A stretch of DNA of 64,000 nt from Marilutibacter chinensis (GTDB lineage: Bacteria > Pseudomonadota > Gammaproteobacteria > Xanthomonadales > Xanthomonadaceae), in contig NZ_JAKJPO010000001.1 of the NCBI RefSeq assembly GCF_021725675.1, forward strand, positions 186,001 to 250,000. Reading direction: 5' to 3'. Positions 15,591 to 23,862 of the stretch are shown here, in pieces. Below the pieces are notes generated by a model. It did not search any database and was not told the origin of the DNA. It saw only the letters and a program-made list of their open reading frames with translations. The translations under genes and the position numbers were made by a program. The stretch's first letter is position 1, and every line of letters begins with the position of its first letter.

Positions 15591-15992
15591 GTGGTGTCGA
15601 TTCCGTTGTGGTGGCAGCAGTTGCTGCTGGTGATGTGCGGAGGAGCGCTGGGGGCCGCCGGTCGCTACTGGCTCGGCGGCCTGCTGCTGCGCCAGCTGGG
15701 CAACGGATTCCCGTGGGGGACCTTCGCCGTCAATCTGATCGGCTCTTTCGCCGCCGGCTTTCTCGCCGTCTGGCTGGAGGGGCGCGGTCCCGCAGGCCTG
15801 TACTGGAAGGCCTTCCTGATCGTAGGCGTGCTCGGCGCATTGACCACCTATTCGGCGCTGATGCTCGACTGCCTGCTGTACGCGCGCTCGGAACGGACGC
15901 CGCTGATGCTGCTGTACCTCGGACTGACCCTGGTCGGAGGGCTGTTCCTGGTCTGGAGCGGCTCGCGCCTGGCCGTGCTGGTCAAGGGATGA
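15591..15992 (+). CDS. crcB: Fluoride channel CrcB/Fluc
   Basis: 133 residues with four transmembrane helices. Fluc signatures are GGALGAAGRYW near the N-terminus, GTFAVNLIGSF with the conserved Asn, and GALTTYSAL, the region that forms the central Na+ site. It exports fluoride as a dual-topology dimer. GTG 15591 is the start. It is the last recognisable core gene of this stretch; a different gene population starts after it. Confidence 0.94.
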   Translation: MVSIPLWWQQLLLVMCGGALGAAGRYWLGGLLLRQLGNGFPWGTFAVNLIGSFAAGFLAVWLEGRGPAGLYWKAFLIVGVLGALTTYSALMLDCLLYARSERTPLMLLYLGLTLVGGLFLVWSGSRLAVLVKG

Positions 15993-16071
15993 GTGCCGGG
16001 CGGTAACCCGCCGGTGGAGTCGCGGCGGCCTTCAGGGGCCGCGCGCCACGCCGTTCCCGGCACGATGCCGC

Positions 16072-16380
16072 TCAGCAGGGCCCCGCTTCCTGCCATTCAT
16101 TGCCCTGCTTGCGATAGGCGCGGCCGTCGATGCACTTGCCGCCGGAGGCCTGCAACTCGCGCCGCTCGCGTTCGACCTGTTCGCGCATCGCGCGTTCCTG
16201 CTCCGCCGCCTGGATCCGCTTGCGCCGGATCTCGTTCAGGGCCGCTTCGCGCTCGTCGGTCGACAGCGGCTGCGGGGTCGCGGCAGCGGCGGCCGTCGGG
16301 GGAGGGGCGGTCGCCTGCGATGCATCCGCGCCATCCTGTCCCGTGCATCCTCCGAGCAGGGCCAGAAGCGCAGGCGCCAT
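16072..16380 (-). CDS. Small lipoprotein with charged helical segment
   Basis: 102 residues from ATG 16380. MAPALLALLGGC is a short signal sequence with a lipobox (LGGC, lipidated Cys at residue 12). A low-complexity Ala/Pro/Thr linker and then a strongly charged helix rich in Glu/Arg (about 50-85) follow, and the end is CIDGRAYRKQGNEWQEAGPC with two cysteines that could pair. The C-terminal pattern is seen in small exported proteins of this group. No known function. Confidence 0.65.
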   Translation of the reverse strand: MAPALLALLGGCTGQDGADASQATAPPPTAAAAATPQPLSTDEREAALNEIRRKRIQAAEQERAMREQVERERRELQASGGKCIDGRAYRKQGNEWQEAGPC

Positions 16381-16619
16381 CGTCGTCAGCACTGCCGACC
16401 GGAACGTCTCTGCGATGCTGCCGATCCCGTTGCCGCCGCCCACCGGCGCACCTGTCTGTTCCATCGTTCCACCCGCTGGTACGAACTGGCGGCAATGGTA
16501 ATCTGAAGTCGAGCGCTCCCGCAGCGCAGGGCGGTACGGCCGGCATGCTGTTTGTGACCCGGTTCAAGCCCCCGCCGGACCGAATGCCGAAGCGGAGCGC
16601 GATACCCGGAGAACGTCTC

Positions 16620-16766
16620 ATGCGCGATGATCGCCCACCACGGACGAACCTGAAGGTCGGAGGGAGCGGGTCGCTGGTGGTCGCGCTGCTGATCGTCGTC
16701 TTGGTACTGCTGGCCGCCCTCGGGATCCTGCCGGGGCCGATCGCCTGGGAGGTGCTGGGACAGTAG
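16620..16766 (+). CDS. 48-residue single-pass membrane protein
   Basis: MRDDRPPRTNLKVGGSGSL precedes one strong transmembrane segment (about 18-40), ending in PGPIAWEVLGQ. The positive-inside rule puts the N-terminus in the cytoplasm. ATG 16620 follows a GGAGAACGTC purine stretch that can serve as Shine-Dalgarno. No homologue recognised. Small membrane proteins of this sort are easily missed; support is codon pattern, RBS and the clean TM segment only. Confidence 0.5.
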   Translation: MRDDRPPRTNLKVGGSGSLVVALLIVVLVLLAALGILPGPIAWEVLGQ

Positions 16767-16910
16767 ACGCACCGCCCGCGGTCGAGGCCGACGTCTGCGG
16801 CCCGGGCCAGCCCGTCACCGGTGCATCCGATCATGCACGCCGCGTTGGCGCGGACCATGACAGCGTGACAGCCGTGCCGGCCGCTGGCATGTCGAAGCAG
16901 GTGATGCCGT

Positions 16911-17912
16911 ATGAGAAGCGGGACGATGCCGTCCGATCCGCCGCCGGGCAATGCTCACGCAACCCTCGAGACAGCTGCCGGGCTGGCGACCGCCTCGGTG
17001 CCGGTGTACACGCCGGACCGCCGCGTCGGCGACCTGCGACGGGAAATCGCCGGGCAGCGATACGACTGCGCCAGTCACGTGGTCGCCTGTGACGGGACGG
17101 CATTTCTGGGCCTGGTGCGCATCGAGGACCTGCTGGCGGCGCCGGCCGACGCCACCCTGCAGACCGTGATCGATCGCGATCCGCCGGTGGTGGGGCCGGA
17201 CATGGATCAGGAGATCGCGGCATGGCTCGCCGTGAGCCATGGCGAGTCCGCGCTTGCCGTCGTCGATGCGCAACGGCGGTTCATCGGGCTGGTTCCGCCG
17301 CGCAGATTGCTGCAGGTGCTGCTGTCCGAACACGAAGAGGACCTGTCGCACCTGGGCGGCTTTACCAGGGGCGCGATGCAGGCGCGCGTGAGCAGCGTGG
17401 AGCCCGTCCGGAGGCGTTTCAGGCATCGTCTGCCCTGGCTGCTGGTCGGGCTGGGCGGAGCATTGCTGGCGGCGGACCTCGTCGGCCGGTTCGAAGCGCA
17501 GCTGCGCACACAGGTGATGCTGGCGTTCTTCATTCCCGGAATCGTCTACCTGGCCGACGCGGTCGGCACCCAGACCGAGACGGTGGTCGTGCGCGGGCTG
17601 TCGGTCGGCGTCGCCTTCGGCCGCATGGCAAGGCGGGAGTTGCTCGCAGGCCTGGCGATCGGCCTCGCCCTGGCCGTCGTCGCCGGCCCCGTCGTCTGGT
17701 GGCGCTGGGCAGATGCCGAGCTCGCGTTGAGCGTGGGCCTGGCGGTGTTCGCCACCTGTTCGACGGCCACCGTGACCGCGATGGCGCTGCCTTGGCTGTT
17801 CGAGCGGTCCGGTCTGGACCCGGTGTTCGGCAGCGGTCCGCTGGCGACGGTGATCCAGGACCTGTTGTCGATCCTGATCTACTTCGCCATCGTCTTCGCG
17901 GTGATGGGGTAG
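16911..17912 (+). CDS. MgtE-family divalent cation channel, short form
   Basis: 333 residues. A CBS-domain pair covers about 30-150, and five hydrophobic helices from about 165 form the MgtE pore. The last helices carry the family landmark DPVFGSGPLATVIQD followed by LLSILIYF, with the Asp that coordinates Mg2+ in MgtE. The N-terminal superhelical domain of standard MgtE (about 450 aa) is absent. Start could also be ATG 16926. It is followed after 7 nt by the DUF2238 gene, so they are likely cotranscribed. Transported ion is inferred from family. Confidence 0.8.
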   Translation: MRSGTMPSDPPPGNAHATLETAAGLATASVPVYTPDRRVGDLRREIAGQRYDCASHVVACDGTAFLGLVRIEDLLAAPADATLQTVIDRDPPVVGPDMDQEIAAWLAVSHGESALAVVDAQRRFIGLVPPRRLLQVLLSEHEEDLSHLGGFTRGAMQARVSSVEPVRRRFRHRLPWLLVGLGGALLAADLVGRFEAQLRTQVMLAFFIPGIVYLADAVGTQTETVVVRGLSVGVAFGRMARRELLAGLAIGLALAVVAGPVVWWRWADAELALSVGLAVFATCSTATVTAMALPWLFERSGLDPVFGSGPLATVIQDLLSILIYFAIVFAVMG

Positions 17913-17919
17913 GCGGACC

Positions 17920-18645
17920 GTGTCCGGGAACCGGGAACCTGCCGGCGCCGGCCCGTCCACGAAGACGGGCCTGGGGCGCGGACCGCGGGGCGGATCGCCG
18001 TCGGCCCGCTATCCGCTGGTGCTGCTGACGATCTACCTGCTCTGGTGGTTCGCGTTGGCGATCGCACCGCGGTATCGCGAGGACTGGCTGCTCGAGAACG
18101 TGCTGGTCGGCCTCGCGCTGCCAATGCTGGTCTGGGGGTACCGGCACCTGCGTTTGTCCGATCGGGCCTATACGTCGCTGTTCGCGTTCTTCGCCCTGCA
18201 TGCCGTCGGCGCCTACTACACCTACGCCGAAGTTCCCTACGACGAATGGACGCAGGCACTGACCGGCCATGCCCTCGGCGACGTGCTGGGCCTGGAGCGC
18301 AACCATTTCGACCGCCTGGTGCACTTTCTCTACGGCCTGCTCGTCGCCCCGGCGGCGATCGAACTGCTCGACGCACGTGCCCCGCAGTCGGGCATGTGGC
18401 GCTGGCTGTTGCCCGTGCTGTTCATGACCTCGCACTCGACGCTCTACGAGGTGATGGAGTGGGGCGCGGCGGAGGTCTTCGGCGGCGATCTCGGCCAGGC
18501 CTATCTCGGTACCCAGGGCGACGAATGGGATGCGCAGAAGGATTCGGCGCTGGCGCTGCTGGGTACGGTGATCGCGACGCTGTGGTATCGCCGGCGTGAC
18601 CCGCCCGAATCCGGTACAGGCCGACAGGCGGGTCGCAGCACCTGA
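17920..18645 (+). CDS. DUF2238 (YjdF-type) membrane protein
   Basis: 241 residues from GTG 17920. Five or six transmembrane helices, with the family hallmark pieces YTYAEVPYDEW, RNHFDRLVHFLYG, STLYEVMEWGAAE and YLGTQGDEWDAQKD. The family is integral inner-membrane with unknown function. It begins 7 nt after the MgtE-like gene, suggesting a two-gene operon. Confidence 0.85.
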   Translation: MSGNREPAGAGPSTKTGLGRGPRGGSPSARYPLVLLTIYLLWWFALAIAPRYREDWLLENVLVGLALPMLVWGYRHLRLSDRAYTSLFAFFALHAVGAYYTYAEVPYDEWTQALTGHALGDVLGLERNHFDRLVHFLYGLLVAPAAIELLDARAPQSGMWRWLLPVLFMTSHSTLYEVMEWGAAEVFGGDLGQAYLGTQGDEWDAQKDSALALLGTVIATLWYRRRDPPESGTGRQAGRST

Positions 18646-18829
18646 AGATCGGGAGCGTTGCGGTGCATCCATCGCATTTCGCCCGCGGTGCCGGGCGGCG
18701 GCCATTCTCTCCGCAAAGCAGAGCGTTGCGATGCGGAACTCCCGGGGCTTTGCGCACGACCGGAGCGGGTGAGCATCGGATCACCCCGGCCCACCCGTCG
18801 TCGCGGCATCCATGGCGCGTCGCGGGAGG

Positions 18830-19120
18830 CTAGAAGTCTTCGACGAACTCGACGTTGGCGTCGAGCAGCTCGGAGGTGCGGGCGGCGATCTCGCGCACCT
18901 GCTCGGCCTTGACATGGTCGGACACCTCCACCTCGATCGCACGCATGCCGGGGCCCAGATCGCCGGGCAGTCCCGCCGAGCTCGAGTCCTCGTCGTCCAT
19001 GTGCGGCATCAGGTCGGCGACCTGCTCGACGCGCTCGACACCATCGAGTCCATGGAGGACGGTGATCAGCGAACCGGTGTCGGTTTCGCTTCCGAAGACA
19101 CGGATTCTCACGATAGGCAT
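18830..19120 (-). CDS. Conserved small acidic protein, unknown
   Basis: 96 residues: MPIVRIRVFG followed by an alternating strand/helix pattern (ITVLHGLDGVERVEQV, then AIEVEVSDHVKAEQVREIA, then VEFVEDF). It reads like a small ferredoxin-like/ACT-style fold. A GGGAG stretch precedes the ATG. No signal peptide or TM. Not recognised. An FNR-type box lies about 300 nt upstream (19418-19431), farther than for the other targets. Confidence 0.6.
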   Translation of the reverse strand: MPIVRIRVFGSETDTGSLITVLHGLDGVERVEQVADLMPHMDDEDSSSAGLPGDLGPGMRAIEVEVSDHVKAEQVREIAARTSELLDANVEFVEDF

Positions 19121-19489
19121 CGGCGGCTCCCGCTAGTCGATAAAAGTCCTGAAGGCGTATGCAGGGGACGGAATGGACGTCGACACGAACCCGTCGTCGC
19201 GCTGCCGGGCGACAAAGCACCCCGCAGCAGCGGCACGCGGGGAACCGCATGCCGGCCGCGACTCCAGCTGTCCCGGTCGCCGATCTGGATGGTGGACATC
19301 CGGGCCCTGCCTTTCGGCATCGGCGGCGCCCACCACCGCTTCGGGTACGGTGTCGTGGGAGTAACGGTCCTGCTGCGAGGCTTGTGGGTATCGGACCGCG
19401 GATGCGCCATGGCGTTATTGATCCAGGTCAAACCTGCGGCTTCTGGGACGTATCTTCCGGAGCGCGATGTCAGCGAGCCCACAGGTGAA
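19121..19489. other. 369-nt stretch without a supported gene
   Basis: Lies between the 96-residue gene and the terminator of the host-attachment-family gene. It carries one FNR/Anr-type box at 19418-19431. Short leftward open frames exist (for example ending at 19133, 12 nt before the next start) but their composition is not protein-like. A leader, small RNA or decayed gene are all possible. Confidence 0.4.
19418..19431. promoter_or_regulatory. FNR/Anr-type box a, TTGAT-ccag-GTCAA
   Basis: Fits the TTGAY-N4-RTCAA pattern shared by the sites in this island. It has no gene start at the usual 61-68 bp distance on either strand that I can support. The nearest downstream gene on the minus strand starts at 19120. 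Confidence 0.65.
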
Positions 19490-19491
19490 GG

Positions 19492-19519
19492 AAATGAAAG
19501 GCGGGATCCGCAATCCCGC
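19492..19519 (-). terminator. Rho-independent-like terminator of the host-attachment-family gene
   Basis: Arms 19501-19507 and 19513-19519 form a 7-bp stem (GCGGGAT/ATCCCGC) starting right after the stop codon at 19521. Read leftward it is followed by CTTTCATTTCC, a T-rich tract. Confidence 0.7.
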
Positions 19520-19520
19520 G

Positions 19521-20051
19521 TCAATCGAGCGGATGTGCCCCGTTCCGGGCGACGGCCGTTCCCGCGGTCGGAGCGGTCCACCTGCGCGCCAGCAGCGAGG
19601 CGCGGTGATGGCGCAGGAAGGACGACGGCAGCGCGTCGCGGACTTCAGGGAGAGATCCGGCGGTCAGGTTCTTGGACACCTTGGCCACCACGCATCCACC
19701 CGTTTGCGCGCCCAATGCCGTGTTCAGTTCGCCCATGAATGCGGGAGGCGCGATCAGCACGAGTTCATCGTAACGACGGGTCGCGCGGCCCTTGTCCAGC
19801 ATTCCACCGAGCTGGTTGGCGAAACGCCGCGCGGCCTTCTCGCGCGGTCGTGTGTGGGGTTCGATCGCATGGCGGCCTTCGCCGAAGCGATCGTGGGCAC
19901 GAGGTGGGCGATCACTTTGCAGCTCACGACCGGGAAGGCGGCCCTCGACATTGACGAAACTCTGCAGCTCGACCAGTGCTTCGTCATTCCCGTCCAGCGA
20001 GAACAGGCGCGCCTTCGCGCGATCGGCGACCAGGATCCAGGTGGAGGACAT
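19521..20051 (-). CDS. Host-attachment-family protein (PF10116 type)
   Basis: 176 residues. MSSTWILVADRAKARLF at the start and ELVLIAPPAFMGELN with NLTAGSLPEVRDAL later are characteristic of the family first linked to Agrobacterium attachment; in other bacteria it is often stress-associated and its molecular role is unknown. Cytoplasmic by sequence. I chose ATG 20051 over ATG 20063 because a GAGG lies five to six bases before it. An FNR-type box is centred 65.5 bp upstream. Divergent from the universal stress gene at 20230. Confidence 0.82.
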   Translation of the reverse strand: MSSTWILVADRAKARLFSLDGNDEALVELQSFVNVEGRLPGRELQSDRPPRAHDRFGEGRHAIEPHTRPREKAARRFANQLGGMLDKGRATRRYDELVLIAPPAFMGELNTALGAQTGGCVVAKVSKNLTAGSLPEVRDALPSSFLRHHRASLLARRWTAPTAGTAVARNGAHPLD

Positions 20052-20109
20052 GGCGAACCTCATGGAGAACAACCGGATATCCAGTCTATCCGCCGCGCCC
20101 CGGAATGAA

Positions 20110-20123
20110 TTGACGAGGGTCAA
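20110..20123. promoter_or_regulatory. FNR/Anr-type box b, TTGAC-gagg-GTCAA
   Basis: Symmetric site centred at 20116.5, 65.5 bp from the start of the leftward host-attachment-family gene (20051). This suits class II activation with a leader of about 24 nt. It lies 46 bp (centre to centre) from box c. Confidence 0.75.
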
Positions 20124-20155
20124 CAATCAGGCAGGGTGGAGTGAGGAGTAGGTTA

Positions 20156-20169
20156 TTGATTCAGATCAA
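20156..20169. promoter_or_regulatory. FNR/Anr-type box c, TTGAT-tcag-ATCAA
   Basis: Perfect match to the canonical FNR/Anr consensus. Centre 20162.5, 67.5 bp before the ATG at 20230, consistent with a site at -41.5 and a leader of about 26 nt. Confidence 0.85.
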
Positions 20170-20229
20170 TGAACGTTTCGTCATGCGGCGTGAAATGCAT
20201 GCACAGTCACTGCCATTGGAATCGCGGCC

Positions 20230-21078
20230 ATGATCAAGGACCTAATGCTCGCCCTCACCGGTACAGACGCCGACGACAATGCGCTCGACAACGCATTGGC
20301 CATGGCCGACTACGCGCAGGCGCACCTGACCGTCGTCGGCACCGTGCGCCTGCTGGTGCCCGCCGTCGGCGACTGGGGCGTGGCCCCGGACGCCTCGTCG
20401 ATGCAGTTGATCCACGCCGAGATCCGGGCAATGGCCGAAGCGCAGGCAACCCGGCTGCGGGAACGGCTGGCGCGCGAGTCGGTGCCCTCCGAAGTGCGCA
20501 TGGTCGAGACGATGTCCTACGACCCACAGCGCGAATGCGCACTGCATGCGCGCTACACCGATCTGGTGATGATGACGGCGGACGGCGGCGGCAGGGGCGA
20601 GAGTGCTTCCGTCAACGCGTTCTTCAGCTCGATCCTGCTGGAGTCCGGCCGCCCGGTGATCGTCGTGCCGCCCAGCCACCGGATGCGGGTGCCGCCTCGG
20701 CACGTCGTCGTGGCCTGGCGACCGACGCGCGAGGCCAGTCGTGCGCTGCACGAGGCGATGCCGTTCCTCAGGGCCGCGGACTCGGTCGACGTGCTTGAGA
20801 TCGAGTCGGGGCCCGACGAGCGCAGCGACGACGGCCCACAGCCCGGTGCGGATATCGCCACCCATCTTGCGCGGCACGGTCTCAAGGTGCGGGTGGTGGT
20901 CCGGCAGAGGCGGGACGAAGCGGTGTCGACGGCGCTGCTCGACCACTGCGAACAGTCGGGTGCGCAGCTGCTGGTCGCCGGCGGCTACGGCCACTCCCGG
21001 CTTCGCGAGTGGATGATCGGGGGCACCACGCGGGAGCTGCTCCAGTTCGCCCGGCTGCCGGTGCTGTTCTCGCACTGA
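20230..21078 (+). CDS. Tandem-domain universal stress protein
   Basis: 282 residues made of two UspA-fold halves (about 1-150 and 155-282). The second half ends with the nucleotide-binding pattern GGYGHSRLREWMIGGTTREL, that is G-x2-G-x9-G-G-T-T, so it probably binds ATP. The first half is degenerate at the equivalent place. Such proteins support survival under low oxygen or stasis. The start is set by MIKDLMLAL and an FNR-type box centred 67.5 bp upstream. A second gene of the same type is at 21947. Confidence 0.92.
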   Translation: MIKDLMLALTGTDADDNALDNALAMADYAQAHLTVVGTVRLLVPAVGDWGVAPDASSMQLIHAEIRAMAEAQATRLRERLARESVPSEVRMVETMSYDPQRECALHARYTDLVMMTADGGGRGESASVNAFFSSILLESGRPVIVVPPSHRMRVPPRHVVVAWRPTREASRALHEAMPFLRAADSVDVLEIESGPDERSDDGPQPGADIATHLARHGLKVRVVVRQRRDEAVSTALLDHCEQSGAQLLVAGGYGHSRLREWMIGGTTRELLQFARLPVLFSH

Positions 21079-21216
21079 GCATTGACTGGGAGGCATCGGA
21101 CCCAAGGCCCGTCCCAAGGACTCTTCCTCCGGCCGTGGGAATCGCGTCACGCCCCATGCGACATCCGCCGGGCGGGCTGTCAGGGAACGAGCCCGCCGGA
21201 GATACTCGCCGTACCG

Positions 21217-21783
21217 CTACGCCCGCGTCTGCAGCTCGAGTTCATGGATCAACTGGGAAGCGTCGGCCGGATCCGGGCGCGTGTGGAAACCGAGGTGGAA
21301 CGCCAGATCCTTCATCGCACGATTTCCGGCCGAATCGACCGAGTACAGACGCGTTACGCCTCGTTCGCGCGCGATTCCGATCAGGTGTTTCATCAGGATC
21401 GTTCCGAGGCCCTTGTTCTGCCACTCGTCGTCCACGGTGACGGCGCATTCGCCTCCGGCTTCGTCCCGGCTGATGCTGTAGCGGCAGGTTCCGACGAAGC
21501 GTTCGTCGTCGCCCATCGGCACGACCGCGGCGAACGCGACGTGGTGGACCTGGTCGACGTCGGTGAGCTGATGGACGAGCGCGTCTCCCGGCACGCCCAG
21601 CTGGCCAAGAAACCTGAATCGCCTAGCCGCCGGAGACAGCCCTTCGATGAAGGCGCGCTCGCGCTCGGCGTCACCTGCGGTGATCGGCCGGATCGTGACC
21701 TGGCTGTGGTCGCGCAGGGTGTCGGTCCAGCGCGGGTGGCCAGGACCGATGTCCGGGGTTGGGAGAGTGATGGACTTGTTCAT
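21217..21783 (-). CDS. GNAT-family N-acetyltransferase
   Basis: 188 residues. VTIRPITAGDAERERAFIEG opens the GNAT fold at about 29-48, and motif A, the acetyl-CoA pyrophosphate loop, is Q-N-K-G-L-G-T at 122-128. The C-terminal part (RERGVTRLYSVDSAGN, then LAFHLGF) matches the acetyltransferase domain of protein lysine acetyltransferases such as Pat. Substrate unknown. Divergent from the second universal stress gene, with FNR-type box d between them, 102.5 bp from this start. Confidence 0.87.
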   Translation of the reverse strand: MNKSITLPTPDIGPGHPRWTDTLRDHSQVTIRPITAGDAERERAFIEGLSPAARRFRFLGQLGVPGDALVHQLTDVDQVHHVAFAAVVPMGDDERFVGTCRYSISRDEAGGECAVTVDDEWQNKGLGTILMKHLIGIARERGVTRLYSVDSAGNRAMKDLAFHLGFHTRPDPADASQLIHELELQTRA

Positions 21784-21878
21784 GCCTGCTGTCTCGCAAC
21801 GGAGGGTGCCAGCGGTAGCGAATGCGCCGCGGGGGCGAACGGCCCGGATCGATATTGACCGGCGCCGCGAGCCCGCTG

Positions 21879-21892
21879 TTGATCCAGGTCAA
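21879..21892. promoter_or_regulatory. FNR/Anr-type box d, TTGAT-ccag-GTCAA
   Basis: Centre 21885.5, 61.5 bp before the ATG at 21947. It also lies in the shared promoter region with the leftward GNAT gene (start 21783). Confidence 0.78.
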
Positions 21893-21946
21893 TCGCGGCG
21901 GATGTCGGCGTGGCACGCTGCGGTATCGAAATCCTGCCTGCCCGCC

Positions 21947-22780
21947 ATGTTCAAGGACATACTGCTTCCGCTGCTGTCCGGCCGGTTCAGCGAGCCGGCG
22001 CTCAGCACGGCCTGTGCGCTGGCGAAGACGTTCCGCGGACATGTGGTCGTGCTGCTGACAAGCGATGCGGCCGCTTCCGAAGCCTCGATGCGGACGCACT
22101 CTCCAGGCGGCATCTATGCGCTGCTGCAGGAACATGCCGGCACGCCGACGTGGGCACATGTCGGCGCGCTTCGCGAAAGGCTTGCACGGGCCGGCGTGGC
22201 CTTCGATATCCGTCAGGCAGACGGCTTCTGGCTGACCGCCGAGCAGCAGTCCGTCACCCATGCGCGCTATGCCGATCTGGTCGTCCTCGGCATCGAGCGG
22301 GAGAGCATGCATGCCGAATCGCGCCGGTTCTCCAGCGTGGTGGTGGAGGGCGGACGCCCCGTGCTCCTTGTTCCTCCGCAGGCCGCGGACAGGGACGCGT
22401 GGCGCCACGTGGTGATCGCATGGAAGTCGACACCGGAAGCCGCGCGTGCGGTTCATGACGCGCTCCCCATCCTCCGGCGCGCCGACACGGTGGATCTGCT
22501 GATGGTTGACAATCGATACGAGTCCCATGGAATCGAGCAGACGGCCGATGCGGCGATCGTTCCCTGCCTGTCCCGGCATGGGCTGCAGGTGAATCTGGTG
22601 CGGCGATCGGCCGCGCACTCGTCGATCGGCGAAGAGGTGCTCGCCTACGCCGGGGAATGCGGGGCCGACCTCATCGTCGCCGGCGCCTACAGTCGCCCCA
22701 GAGCGCTCGAACGGCTGTTTGGCGGAGTCACCCGGACGCTGCTCGAGCGAACCGGCATCCCGGTGATGTTCTCGCACTGA
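21947..22780 (+). CDS. Tandem-domain universal stress protein, second copy
   Basis: 277 residues with the same two-half architecture as the gene at 20230 and the same ending (PVMFSH versus PVLFSH). The C-terminal half has GAYSRPRALERLFGGVTRTL, a variant of the ATP-binding G-x2-G-x9-G motif in which the second Gly is replaced. The proteins are clearly diverged, so this is an old duplication. ATG 21947 was chosen from the start MFKDILLPL and the FNR-type box 61.5 bp upstream. Confidence 0.9.
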   Translation: MFKDILLPLLSGRFSEPALSTACALAKTFRGHVVVLLTSDAAASEASMRTHSPGGIYALLQEHAGTPTWAHVGALRERLARAGVAFDIRQADGFWLTAEQQSVTHARYADLVVLGIERESMHAESRRFSSVVVEGGRPVLLVPPQAADRDAWRHVVIAWKSTPEAARAVHDALPILRRADTVDLLMVDNRYESHGIEQTADAAIVPCLSRHGLQVNLVRRSAAHSSIGEEVLAYAGECGADLIVAGAYSRPRALERLFGGVTRTLLERTGIPVMFSH

Positions 22781-22833
22781 GCTCGCGGGACCGGACACCG
22801 TTCAGTATCGGTGACGAGCACGCGGTACCTGGC

Positions 22834-23607
22834 TCATCGCGCGGTGTAGCCTCCGTCGATGACAAGTTCGGCACCGGTCACGAACTTCGACTCGTCCGAC
22901 GCCAGGTAGACCACGCCCCAGGCGATGTCATCGGGCTCGCCCATGTGGCCGAGCGGATGCAGCTTGCCCACCTCGGTACGCGCGACGCCCAGATCGGTGG
23001 CGCCGCTGTCGCGCAGGTGCCGCTCGACCATCGGTGTCCAGATGTACCCCGGGTGCACCGAGTTGACCCTGATCCGGTCTCCGGCATAGAGCAGCGCATC
23101 GGTCTTGCTCATCAGCCTGACAGCACCCTTGGATGCATGATAGGGCGGTACGTCGGGGCCGCCGACCAGGCCGTAGATCGACGACAGATTGATGATGCTG
23201 CCGCCGCCGCTGCGCCGGAGGTGTGGAATGGCGTGCTTGGTGCACAGGAAGACGCCTTTGACATTCACCGCCTGCACGCGATCCCACTCCTTTTCGCTGA
23301 TCTCATGGGTGGGCTTGTTGATGCCGGCGATGCCGGCGTTGTTCACCAGCACGTGCAGCGAACCGAAACGCGCGACCACCTCGTCGATTGCGGCCCTGAC
23401 TTCCTTCTCGCGGGCGACATCGACATGCCAGTAGTGCGCATCGGCGCCCCAGGCCAGCAGCTCCGCGAGCAGTTCCTCCGCGGCATCGTCCTGCATGTCG
23501 AACAACGCCACGGTCGCTCCGTGCTCCGCCAGGCGCCTCACACATGCCGCGCCTATTCCCATGGCGGCGCCGGTGACGATGCAGGTCTTTCCACTCACGC
23601 GACTCAT
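22834..23607 (-). CDS. Short-chain dehydrogenase/reductase
   Basis: 257-residue classical SDR. Cofactor motif TGAAMGIG at 12-19, NNAG at 89-92, catalytic S142/S143, Y156 and K160 (YHASK). D37 in LFDMQ favours NAD over NADP. The C-terminal VTGAELVIDGGYTAR is standard. Substrate unknown; relatives act on cyclic alcohols and hydroxysteroids. An FNR-type box is centred 65.5 bp upstream, placing it in the island's regulon. Confidence 0.9.
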   Translation of the reverse strand: MSRVSGKTCIVTGAAMGIGAACVRRLAEHGATVALFDMQDDAAEELLAELLAWGADAHYWHVDVAREKEVRAAIDEVVARFGSLHVLVNNAGIAGINKPTHEISEKEWDRVQAVNVKGVFLCTKHAIPHLRRSGGGSIINLSSIYGLVGGPDVPPYHASKGAVRLMSKTDALLYAGDRIRVNSVHPGYIWTPMVERHLRDSGATDLGVARTEVGKLHPLGHMGEPDDIAWGVVYLASDESKFVTGAELVIDGGYTAR

Positions 23608-23665
23608 GGCGCTCTCCCCGGATCATCGGACCGGCACAGTCCAGCACGCGGGCGGCAACGTGGCA

Positions 23666-23679
23666 TTGACCTGGATCAA
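23666..23679. promoter_or_regulatory. FNR/Anr-type box e, TTGAC-ctgg-ATCAA
   Basis: Centre 23672.5, 65.5 bp from the start of the leftward SDR gene (23607). It is 89 bp from box f, which faces the hsp20 gene. Confidence 0.75.
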
Positions 23680-23716
23680 CGCGCCCGGCGCGGCAGAGGC
23701 CGGGAGCGCCGATGTC

Positions 23717-23726
23717 GGGGGGGGGG
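23717..23726. repeat. G10 homopolymer between boxes e and f
   Basis: Ten consecutive G in the divergent SDR/hsp20 promoter region. Such tracts slip during replication and are also prone to sequencing length errors. Confidence 0.8.
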
Positions 23727-23754
23727 CCACCGCCGGGGATGAATGCGGGAAGCC

Positions 23755-23768
23755 TTGATCTCGATCAA
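23755..23768. promoter_or_regulatory. FNR/Anr-type box f, TTGAT-ctcg-ATCAA
   Basis: Perfect canonical half-sites. Centre 23761.5, 101.5 bp before the hsp20 ATG. With the site at -41.5 the leader would be about 60 nt, and CTACAG at 23791 falls at the -10 position. Confidence 0.82.
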
Positions 23769-23862
23769 CGCGGATGTCCGGGATCCACCTACAGTCCCTC
23801 CCTGCGCCGGATGGCGGGCGTCCTTACCTTCCCCCGCGCCATCAAACTACCGGAGAACCGCC

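Noticed and set aside
19133-19336. 67-codon leftward frame ending 12 nt before the 96-residue gene
   Set aside because: Composition is not protein-like, it has no ribosome binding site, and the FNR-type box is not at the regulon distance.
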